22,924 nt of DNA from JBBDWJ01 sp040902925 (lineage in GTDB: Bacteria; Acidobacteriota; Terriglobia; Bryobacterales; UBA6623). The first letter of the stretch is position 1. Each line of letters opens with the position of its first letter. Positions 16,357 through 22,924 of this stretch are shown here, piece after piece. The stretch is from assembly GCA_040902925.1 (NCBI GenBank), contig JBBDWJ010000195.1:1-22924 (forward strand), given 5' to 3'. The position numbers were made by a program, and so were the translations under genes. The notes below the pieces were generated by a model that searched no databases, was not told where the DNA came from, and saw only the letters and a program-made list of their open reading frames with translations.

Positions 16357-18156
16357 CCATGGTTCAGGCAGCGCGCGCCGGCGTGCTTCGTCGTTGATGC
16401 CGAGTTCCTGGGCCACTACGTCGAAAAACGCGCTACGGCGAACGTCTTGTCCTTGCAGCCGCGAAGCCAATACATCAGCCGCGGCGACTCCTTCGCTCAA
16501 CACGGCGAGTCCGGGATTCGGAATCTGGTCGTAGTTGCCCCAGCGGCTGCGGTACAGGCCGCGCCGATCCCAGCGCACGGCACAATGGATGCCCTCGACC
16601 AGTCCGTACAAGCGAAACAACGTACCGTACATTCGCGCGAGGTCGCAGCAGACTTGCGCGAGATGCGTAATATTTGGCCCGTGCCACTCCGAGCGCAACG
16701 GATCGGGGATGAGCCCGAACAGATTCGATAGGCTGAGCCGCGTGGGGCCTTTGAATCGCGCAAAGCTGATCAGCGGAGCGCCGGCGTGATCTAGGAGCAC
16801 TCCGGGGACGAACCCGGCAAGTTTTGGGTAGTTCAGCGCAACGCCGGCGCTTGCCAGGCGCGACTCAATTTCAGACGGCGCGGCGCATTGGCCGTCCCAG
16901 TTGCATTCGGTCGCGTTGAGATACTGCGCTCGATGGCGTTCGATCACTTCCGCCAGACCTGTGCGCCTAAGATACTCGGCTTCCTGCTCGCGGATCCAGC
17001 GGCGGTTGGTCTTGGCTTCTGTTTCCCAATTCCAATCCGGCGGGGCGAGATTGCGGCTGCTGGTGTGGCCTTCCAGCAGCGTCACACGGCCGGGAATCGC
17101 GGTGAGCAGCGCGTCAAGCGCTACGGGGTCGGTGTATGTTCCAGGCGCGTAGCCGTGCCAAGTGACCTTGACGAAGACGTTTTCGGCCTCGACGATTTGC
17201 TCGGGCAGCAACGCGCGCAGTTCCTTGGCGTCACGAACTTCCGCCACAATGCCGTCGCTCGGATGATTTCCGATCCGGCGCGCCGTATGGGTCGTCCGGC
17301 GTTTAGCAGAAGGCTCACGCTGTTCCGCCGCGCGGCGTCGCTGGCCCCATAGCGTCAAAAGGCGCTGCCGCATCCAACCGCGGAGGCAGGGATGCGAACC
17401 GGGAGGTTGCGCCAAAAAACAGCGGCCTTTTGCTTCGGGTTGCGATCGCACATGATCCTCGACGATCACTCGCAGGTAATCGAGCGGTTCATCGTCCCAC
17501 TGCATCAGCGGGACGATGACTGTGCGCAGTCCGTCCGCGGTGATGTGATCCAGGGCATCGCGTGCAAACGGGGCCGGATGGCGCAGGAACGCAACTTCGC
17601 CCCGCACGGCGCCTAGCTGTTCCCACAACAGACGCATCAGGAGGTAGGCCTGGGCGCGGCTGCTCGAGTCGCCATCGCCTCGCGCAACGAGAAGCACTCC
17701 GAGCTGCCCCATCGAACCTTCGCCCACCGGCACGGCTCGTATTGCCTGGTCACAAAACGCCTGCGCCACCATGGAATGGCCCACGTCGACATCATCGTGG
17801 TACAGCGCCGGGCCCGTACTCTCGCGCCGCGTCATGGCCAGCGCTTCGGACAGCATTTCGCGCTCCCATAGTCCGAACTCAAACGACGCCGGGAACAGAA
17901 AAACATCGCTGGCCGCTGCTGTCATTTCCAACAGTTGCTGCCGCAGCCCGGGATAGCCGGCCGGTGTGCCGGCCTCGTTGCTCGTGGCCGGCAAGCTGCG
18001 TGCCGAGCCCTTCCCTGGCATGGACACAAGTCGAACCCGCGGACGAAATCCGAGAGCGGGCGCGCATTCCACCGCTACCTGATCGGCGTCGCGTTGTGCT
18101 TCCGCCCAGGCGCGGCTCCGTGGTTCCAACTCCGTGAGGAATGCGAATAGGGGCAC
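16339..18156 (-). CDS. CbiX-like chelatase / DUF362 fusion protein
   Basis: About 605 residues. Residues 150-270 resemble a CbiX/SirB chelatase half: LGVLLVARGDGDSSSRAQA (normally GHGSR), then LRHPAPFARDALDHITADG, VIVPLMQWDD and PPGSHPCLRGWMRQRL. Residues 1-145 look like a more diverged first half with His120 and His127. The usual catalytic His of GHGSR is Arg159. A basic linker (272-300) leads to a DUF362-like domain at 325-605: VFVKVTWHGYAPGTYTD, FARFKGPTRLSLSNLFGLIP, GLVEGI and VAAADVLASRLQG. Cys418 and Cys424 (ECNWDGQC) and Cys503-Cys504 could bind metal. There is no signal peptide. The start is uncertain: GTG at 18156 begins just at the chelatase-like part; an open frame without ATG or GTG extends to the upstream stop near 18245. 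It follows the ureohydrolase by at most 86 bases and is probably co-transcribed. Function unknown. Confidence 0.7.
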   Translation of the reverse strand: MPLFAFLTELEPRSRAWAEAQRDADQVAVECAPALGFRPRVRLVSMPGKGSARSLPATSNEAGTPAGYPGLRQQLLEMTAAASDVFLFPASFEFGLWEREMLSEALAMTRRESTGPALYHDDVDVGHSMVAQAFCDQAIRAVPVGEGSMGQLGVLLVARGDGDSSSRAQAYLLMRLLWEQLGAVRGEVAFLRHPAPFARDALDHITADGLRTVIVPLMQWDDEPLDYLRVIVEDHVRSQPEAKGRCFLAQPPGSHPCLRGWMRQRLLTLWGQRRRAAEQREPSAKRRTTHTARRIGNHPSDGIVAEVRDAKELRALLPEQIVEAENVFVKVTWHGYAPGTYTDPVALDALLTAIPGRVTLLEGHTSSRNLAPPDWNWETEAKTNRRWIREQEAEYLRRTGLAEVIERHRAQYLNATECNWDGQCAAPSEIESRLASAGVALNYPKLAGFVPGVLLDHAGAPLISFARFKGPTRLSLSNLFGLIPDPLRSEWHGPNITHLAQVCCDLARMYGTLFRLYGLVEGIHCAVRWDRRGLYRSRWGNYDQIPNPGLAVLSEGVAAADVLASRLQGQDVRRSAFFDVVAQELGINDEARRRALPEPWLRKFA

Positions 18157-18242
18157 GCCCGTTTCGAGATCAGGGCCCTCTTGATCGCGCGGGGAAGTCC
18201 TGTCCCGATCCGCGATTTGCAGAGGAATTGATGGCGTCGTCG

Positions 18243-19394
18243 TCAGAGTTTGCCTCCGATCCGGCCGTGCTGCACCATCGTTGCGAGAACGTCGACCATC
18301 GCCCGCACGGCTACCAACGCGGTGATGTCCGAAATATCGTAGGGTGGCGCAACTTCTACGGCTTCCATCGCGACGATGCCTTCTTTGGCGACGCCGCGCA
18401 GAATCGCCAGCGCTTCTCGTGGAAGAAAACCGCCGGGCTCGGGCCAACCCGTGCCTGGCACAAAGCCCGCATCCAATGAGTCGACGTCAAAGGAAAGGTA
18501 AACGGCGCTGGCGTCCTTCCATGCCGTTTCTAGCGCGATTTCGACTGTCTTCTCGATGCCGATGCTCTCGATATCCTGAATCGTCAGCACGTTCGTACCG
18601 CGGATTTTGCCTTGTTTGACCCCCGGGCGCGGCACCTGCCAGCCGCCGATCCCTACTTGCACCAGATTGGAAGGCGGGCAGTTGGCGATATTCGTCGCGT
18701 GGAACCAGGGGCAGGTGTGCATCACCTCATCCATGTCTTTTTCCTGGATATCGATGTGCCGGTCGAGATGGATGATTCCGACGCGCCCCTCAACGACCTG
18801 CGCCACGCCGCGCGCGCAGGGGTAGCCGATCGAGTGGTCGCCTCCCATGATCATCGGCAGCGTGCCTTGCGATAGAACGTGCGCCACGCCCTTGGTGATC
18901 TGGTCGTGCGCTTTGGTGATGTTCGCGGGACAGAAGACGTCGCCGACGTCGCACATTTTTAGCGACTCGCGCAGATCCACGCCCATCTCGAAGTTGTAGG
19001 TCGTGTAGAGCGACGAAATGCGGCGGATGCCTTGGGGCCCAAAACGCGTGCCGGAACGATAGGTCGTGCCGATATCGAACGGCGCGCCCAGGAAGGCGAC
19101 GTCGTACTCGCCAACCTTGCGGACGTCCTCGAGATACGGCGTTTTCAGGAAGGTGTTGATCCCCGACCAATGCGGCAGCTCGCCGCGCTGGAAGCAGCTA
19201 ATTTCGGACTTGTCTTCGATCGAATCCGCGCACTCGAGCCCGAACTCTTTGCCTCGCCGGACCTCTTCCTCCCATTGCCTGGAAGGAATGCGCGTTTCGG
19301 CTTCGAGAGAGCGTGCGCCTTCGAACTCCGAAAGATCGGGCCGCTCGCGCTGATGTTCCCGATAGTTCGGCGCGTGGCGCTTGTAAAACGACAT
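18243..19394 (-). CDS. Ureohydrolase, guanidine hydrolase-like (agmatinase family)
   Basis: A 383-residue arginase-fold enzyme with all six metal ligands: His187 (GGDHS), Asp211, His213 and Asp215 (DRHID), Asp303 and Asp305 (SFDVDSLD). It has an N-terminal extension of roughly 75 residues relative to agmatinases. Several blocks recall the guanidine hydrolases (GdmH, Synechocystis Sll1077 type): GINTFLKTPYLEDV, HLDRHIDIQ instead of DAHxD, MHTCPWFHATN, VGIGGWQVPRPGVK, and GTGWPEPGG with Trp317 where agmatinases usually have a small residue. GdmH cleaves guanidine to urea and ammonia and uses nickel. That subtype is my recollection of the family, not a search result; agmatinase or another guanidino hydrolase remains possible. 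The ATG at 19394 has GAAGGAG 6 bases upstream. It is the first gene of a two-gene unit with the CbiX-DUF362 fusion. Confidence 0.85.
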   Translation of the reverse strand: MSFYKRHAPNYREHQRERPDLSEFEGARSLEAETRIPSRQWEEEVRRGKEFGLECADSIEDKSEISCFQRGELPHWSGINTFLKTPYLEDVRKVGEYDVAFLGAPFDIGTTYRSGTRFGPQGIRRISSLYTTYNFEMGVDLRESLKMCDVGDVFCPANITKAHDQITKGVAHVLSQGTLPMIMGGDHSIGYPCARGVAQVVEGRVGIIHLDRHIDIQEKDMDEVMHTCPWFHATNIANCPPSNLVQVGIGGWQVPRPGVKQGKIRGTNVLTIQDIESIGIEKTVEIALETAWKDASAVYLSFDVDSLDAGFVPGTGWPEPGGFLPREALAILRGVAKEGIVAMEAVEVAPPYDISDITALVAVRAMVDVLATMVQHGRIGGKL

Positions 19395-20143
19395 GCAATT
19401 CTCCTTCAGCAAACGCTTTCGCGGCAACGCGCTAGACTCGCCCGCGAGGTCAAAATGGCGGATTGCCTGACATGGGCTCCGCGGCGCGCTTGCGCCTCAT
19501 CCGGGACCCTCGATTCTTGGGAGTTTTCGGCCGCCGGGGCGTAGGCGTCAGGCGTCGGGGCCGTTGAGCTTCTACCGAAGAGCCAAAAACGCAGCATAAA
19601 CCGCACGCCGCCGCAGGCGCAAGGCGCTGCGCCAATCTTTGGGGCCAGATGTTGAGGCGACGCCTGTACGCGGTCCGCTGGCACTTCCAAATTGACAATA
19701 TCCACCAGTCGTGATAGAGATAGTTACGTACTCGCTTTTCCGTACCCCGCCGTACTTCTCCTTGTTCGCCGTGTCTGGCGAATGCCTTTCAACCCTGTTG
19801 TCGTGACCCGTGCCGGCTAAGCATCACCGCGCAGTTCGCGGCAATTCATCGCTTGGGTCCTGCGGCCGCTCTTGTGGCGTGCAGGCGTTGCTTCCGTAAA
19901 TCCAGGCAAGGAGCAGGGCTATATGGTTGCCACAGGACTTTCTTTCCGCGTGGACATGAGCAACGCAGCGTCGGCTCGTGTCACTTGGTGGACGGGATAC
20001 TCCGCCTGAACCTCCCGGTGCGTCGGTTCGAGATGCGATCCCCCGCGTTTTCGGACCCGAGCAGGCGTCGTCGGTCGTATTTTGCGAACGGCGTCTTCTG
20101 CGACTGGTTCTCAACCTGTCTAGACGGAGAGGTACTTGCGACA
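19395..20143. other. 749-bp divergent intergenic region
   Basis: This lies between the ureohydrolase (-) and the second PSCyt gene (+) and must contain both promoters. Open frames in it (for example 19406-19705 minus, 99 codons) have no recognisable domain, start signal or conserved composition. A small GC hairpin (GGCGC/GCGCC, 19616-19633) and GGCGT-rich stretches around 19538-19560 are the only local structures seen. No tRNA, terminator or guanidine riboswitch could be recognised by eye. Confidence 0.5.
19401..19407 (-). promoter_or_regulatory. Ribosome binding site of the ureohydrolase gene
   Basis: GAAGGAG on the minus strand, 6 bases before the ATG at 19394. It sets the start there instead of at 19427, where an in-frame ATG would place this site inside the coding region. 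Confidence 0.8.
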
Positions 20144-22231
20144 GTGAAAAAGCTTGACCGACTCGCACTCATACTGACTGTTTGTTTTACTTCCGCCCTG
20201 CATGCCGCTGAGCTGGCGGCGGATTCCGAGGAATTCTTCGAGACCCGCGTGCGGCCGCTGCTCGTCGACAACTGCTACTCCTGCCACACGCAAAGCAAAC
20301 TCGGTGATCTGCGCGTCGATTCGCGTGAGGCTCTGTTGGAGGGCGGTAAGAATGGCGCGGCTATCCTGCCGGGCGATCCCGGCAAGAGCTTGCTGATTCA
20401 TGCCGTGATGCAAACCGGCGACCTGAAAATGCCGATGGGCGGCAAGCTCAAGGAAAGCGAGATCGCGGACCTTAAGTCGTGGATCGCCGCCGGCGCCGTC
20501 TGGCCGAAGAGCACGCAGACCATCGCGCCGCTACAGGAGAACGAGTTCCGTGTCACCGGCCGGCAACGCGATTTCTGGTCATTTCGTCCCTTTGCCAAGG
20601 CCGCTCCGCCCGACGTCACCGATAAGCGCGCCGTCAACTACATCGACCGCTTCTTGATGGCCCGGCTCAAGGAAGCAGGGCTCGATATGGCGGCCCCCGC
20701 CGGCAAGCTAACCCTGATTCGCCGCGCCAAGCTCGACCTGCTTGGTCTGCCGCCGACTCCCGAAGAAGTCGATGCGTTCGTCAAGGATAAGTCCGCGGAC
20801 GCCTACGAAAAGCTCATCGACGGATACCTGAAATCGCCGCACTATGGAGAGCGCTGGGGACGTTACTGGCTCGATGTCGCTCATTTCGGCGAGGACGACA
20901 CACGCGGGCTCGCGAAAAACCGCAAAGGGCACGAAGACTATCCCAAGGCCTACCTTTATCGCGATTGGGTGATCAAGGCCTTCAATGACGACATGCCGTT
21001 CGACCAGTTCGTCAAGGCGCAAATCGCCGCCGACCTTCTCGGCAAGGAGAAGTTCGAGAAGAGCCCGGCCGGCGTTTACGACGAAGACCAGATGTGGGGC
21101 CGGCTACAGTTGACTAAGTGGGACGGGCTCGAAAAGGAGGAGCGCCGGCCGCTGCTGCCGTATGGTCACATCGTCGATGAGTCGCTCAACGATAACCTGC
21201 TTCCTGCGCTCGGATTCCTGGGACAGGGCCCCTGGTATTACGACCTCGGGGACGCCAAGCAGATGCGCGCGGATGAACGCCACGACCGCGTCGATGTCGT
21301 CACTCGCGGTTTCCTGGGCCTGACGGTCGGCTGCGCGCGCTGTCACGACCATAAATACGACCCGATTTCAGCCAACGATTACTACGCGCTCGCCGGCGTT
21401 TTCTACAACAGCCCGTATCATGAATATCCGCTGGTCGATCAGTCGGTGGTCAATGCTTGGCGCGCCAGGAATAAAGCCGTCGAAACGCAGCAAAAGCGCA
21501 TCAAGGACTTCATGGAGGCCGAGAGCGAGCAGCTTTCCCGAATACTGGCCTATCAGGCGAAGGACTACATGATGGCCGCTTGGAAAGTCAGCGGCGAACC
21601 GCAAATGAAAGTGGATCAGGCCGCCGCCGAGGGCAAGCTCGACGTGGAAACTCTTGAGCGATGGATCGCCTTTCTGGCGAAGCCGCCACGGCACTATCCC
21701 TATTTGCGCGAATGGCAGCAGATGATCCAATACAAAGACGGCGACGAATTCACGGCCGGGTGCCTGGCCGATAAATTCCAGGAGAAGCTTCTCGCCGTGA
21801 TGATCGAAGCCGAGGAGACCGAGGAGCGCAACGAGAAGATCATCACCAAAGCGTGGCCGCTTGATGACAAGCCGCCGATCCCGATGCCGAACGAGTTCAA
21901 TACAAGTTTTGAGAAGTACCACATTGTGCTGGAGTCGATGGACCGGTCGCGGATCAACTTGTATACCGATGCGTTCAAGTATGACCTTGACGCGCCGAAG
22001 GAAGCGGACTTCACCTCCAAGACGCCGGGGCTCTTGAAATTTAAGGATTGGGGCGTTGAGCGCCGCATGAACTCCTTGGCGGAAACGCATCTTGAAAAGC
22101 TGCGCGCCGACCTCAAGAAGCTGGAGGACTGGCGGGGCGAACAGTATCCGTTCGTGATGGGCGTGCGTGACTCCGATATCATCACCGAGCTGCCGTTGCA
22201 CAAGCGCGGCAGCCCGACGAATTTGGGTTAG
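20144..22231 (+). CDS. PSCyt1-PSCyt2 (DUF1549) protein, ended early by an in-frame TAG
   Basis: The first 695 codons of a second PSCyt/PSD1 gene. GTG at 20144 opens a signal peptide (KKLDRLALILTVCFTSALHA) and has GGAGAGG 11 bases upstream; the longer frame from 19853 is composition-poor and rejected. PSCyt1 carries CYSCH at 44-48; DUF1549 starts near residue 165 (NYIDRFLMARLKEAGLD) and contains CARCH at 397-401. Residues about 430-690 are charged and partly helical, with no LamG domain, unlike the copy at 5823. The frame stops at TAG (22229-22231) after SPTNLG, yet the same frame continues at once with normal family sequence. The product would have both heme motifs but lack the whole DUF1553 domain. 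Read as a recent nonsense mutation or a sequence error. Confidence 0.88.
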   Translation: MKKLDRLALILTVCFTSALHAAELAADSEEFFETRVRPLLVDNCYSCHTQSKLGDLRVDSREALLEGGKNGAAILPGDPGKSLLIHAVMQTGDLKMPMGGKLKESEIADLKSWIAAGAVWPKSTQTIAPLQENEFRVTGRQRDFWSFRPFAKAAPPDVTDKRAVNYIDRFLMARLKEAGLDMAAPAGKLTLIRRAKLDLLGLPPTPEEVDAFVKDKSADAYEKLIDGYLKSPHYGERWGRYWLDVAHFGEDDTRGLAKNRKGHEDYPKAYLYRDWVIKAFNDDMPFDQFVKAQIAADLLGKEKFEKSPAGVYDEDQMWGRLQLTKWDGLEKEERRPLLPYGHIVDESLNDNLLPALGFLGQGPWYYDLGDAKQMRADERHDRVDVVTRGFLGLTVGCARCHDHKYDPISANDYYALAGVFYNSPYHEYPLVDQSVVNAWRARNKAVETQQKRIKDFMEAESEQLSRILAYQAKDYMMAAWKVSGEPQMKVDQAAAEGKLDVETLERWIAFLAKPPRHYPYLREWQQMIQYKDGDEFTAGCLADKFQEKLLAVMIEAEETEERNEKIITKAWPLDDKPPIPMPNEFNTSFEKYHIVLESMDRSRINLYTDAFKYDLDAPKEADFTSKTPGLLKFKDWGVERRMNSLAETHLEKLRADLKKLEDWRGEQYPFVMGVRDSDIITELPLHKRGSPTNLG

Positions 22232-22876
22232 CCCGTCGCACGACGCTTCCTGACGGTGCTCTGCGATTCAACCGGCGGCCCGGCGCCTTTTACAAAAGGC
22301 AGCGGCCGGATCGAGTTGGCCGAAGCGATCGCAAAAAACCCGCTGGCGGCGCGCGTGCTTGTGAATCGCGTCTGGAAATGGCACTTTGGCGCCGGCATCG
22401 TGAATACGCCGAGCAATTTCGGGCAGGTGGGCGAGCGTCCCAGTCACCCAGAGCTGCTGGAGTTTCTGGCGCAGCGTTTTGCAGACGGGGGCATGTCGAT
22501 CAAGCAGCTTCATCGTGACATCATGCTTTCGGCCGCTTATCGCCTCAGCAGCGACTACAACGAGGCGGCGTACAAGAAAGATCCCAACAACCGCCTGCAC
22601 TGGCGCTTCAGCCGCAGGCGGCTCGATGCGGAGGCGATTCGCGATTCGCTGCTGTTTGTTTCGGGGCTGTTGAAGGAGAAGATCGGCGGGCCTTCCGGCG
22701 ATCTGGATGATCCGAAATTCAACCGCCGCACGGTCTACGGTACCGTCAGCCGTTTCCTTCTTGCTGACTATCTTAGAACGTTCGATTTTCCGAACGCGAG
22801 CTTGACCGCCGAGCAGCGCTTCACGACCAGCGTGCCGCAGCAGCCATTGTTTTTTATGAACAGCGAGTTCGTTTAG
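22232..22876 (+). pseudogene. DUF1553 (PSD1) remnant, continuation of the broken PSCyt gene
   Basis: In the same frame as the preceding segment and directly after its TAG, 214 codons encode the DUF1553 domain: PVARRFLTVLCDSTGGPAPF, RIELAEAIAKNPLAARVLVNRVWKWHFGAGIV, HPELLEFLAQRF, DIMLSAAYRLSS, RRRLDAEAIRDSLL and QQPLFFMNSEFV. It has no start signal of its own; a GTG at 22256 is available but falls inside the domain. The frame closes with TAG at 22874, where the paralogue at 5823-8978 continues for roughly 100 more residues beyond its MNDPQFF, so the C-terminal part is missing too. Conservation up to that point indicates recent damage. The window edge prevents seeing a downstream DUF1501 partner. 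Confidence 0.82.
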
Positions 22877-22898
22877 TTCAATCACCAGGTCTAAACCC

Positions 22899-22915
22899 AC
22901 CGCCTTTCAGGCGGT
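22899..22915. repeat. Perfect 7-bp palindrome near the truncated gene end
   Basis: ACCGCCT-TTC-AGGCGGT, 23 bases after the second TAG of the broken PSCyt/PSD1 gene. It could be the end of an inserted element or a transcript-end hairpin; there is no T-run in the 9 bases that remain. Which of these it is cannot be decided inside the window. Confidence 0.4.
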
Positions 22916-22924
22916 CAGCTTTCA

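Noticed and set aside
18157..18447. Extension of the CbiX-DUF362 gene to the far upstream ATG at 18447
   Set aside because: It would overlap the ureohydrolase gene by about 200 bases and the added residues are Arg-rich low-complexity shadow sequence.
19395..19760. Possible guanidine riboswitch ahead of the ureohydrolase
   Set aside because: I looked for the ykkC core and for paired ACGR-loop hairpins on the minus strand and could not recognise either; a covariance-model search (Rfam guanidine-I, -II, -III) would settle it.
20015..20045. GGTTCGA stretch resembling a tRNA T-arm
   Set aside because: The flanking bases do not pair in the register a T-arm requires, and no acceptor or anticodon arm can be built upstream.
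22229..22256. Frameshift as the cause of the split PSCyt/PSD1 gene
   Set aside because: Both halves are in the same frame and no base is missing or added; the break is a single stop codon.
1..22924. CRISPR arrays, integrases, transposases or prophage genes
   Set aside because: No regularly spaced direct repeats and no recognisable mobile-element proteins were found; only the palindrome at the right edge hints at a mobile element.

Overview
The window looks like a chromosomal segment from a GC-rich (roughly 60% by eye) soil- or sediment-type bacterium, most likely an uncultured Acidobacteriota of the Bryobacterales/Solibacter kind. The reasons are the family mix: two large PSCyt1/PSCyt2/PSD1 (DUF1549/DUF1553) cytochrome-like proteins, a Tat-exported DUF1501 protein coupled to one of them, a stand-alone PQQ dehydrogenase, FG-GAP and BNR propellers, and a small HExxH secreted protein of a type I associate with acidobacteria. 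Planctomycetes or Verrucomicrobia share several of these families, so the phylum is an inference. No phage, CRISPR, rRNA, tRNA or transposase gene was seen.

Layout. 1-2476 (+): the 3' end of a PQQ-dependent alcohol dehydrogenase with a lanthanide-type Asp pair, then a RibD-C/DHFR-fold reductase. 2618-5549 (-): a run of small genes: YCII protein, DoxX-like membrane protein, an Asp-box propeller translationally coupled to a MoaD/ThiS-like ubiquitin-fold protein ending in Gly-Gly, and a DUF1428 protein. 5823-11382 (+): a PSCyt/LamG/PSD1 giant, its ATGA-coupled DUF1501 partner, and a secreted putative metalloprotease. 11393-16069 (-): a tight operon of sodium:solute symporter, exported metallo-beta-lactamase-fold hydrolase, seven-repeat FG-GAP lipoprotein, and a lipoprotein with a GNAT-like domain. 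16339-19394 (-): a ureohydrolase resembling guanidine hydrolase rather than agmatinase, followed by an unusual fusion of a CbiX-like chelatase region to a DUF362 domain. 20144-22876 (+): a second PSCyt/PSD1 gene interrupted by one in-frame amber codon and cut short at its 3' end close to the window edge.

How it fits together. Most products are predicted to be exported or membrane-bound and fit the breakdown and import of organic matter: periplasmic oxidation of alcohols, c-type-heme surface proteins, a transporter with an exported hydrolase, and a possible guanidine nitrogen source. The most promising undescribed system is the ureohydrolase plus CbiX-DUF362 pair. Ureohydrolases of the guanidine-hydrolase type need nickel, and the CbiX fold includes nickel chelatases, so the fusion may be a metal-delivery or maturation factor. 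This is a hypothesis from gene order and fold resemblance only. The second candidate is the coupled propeller/ubiquitin-like pair.
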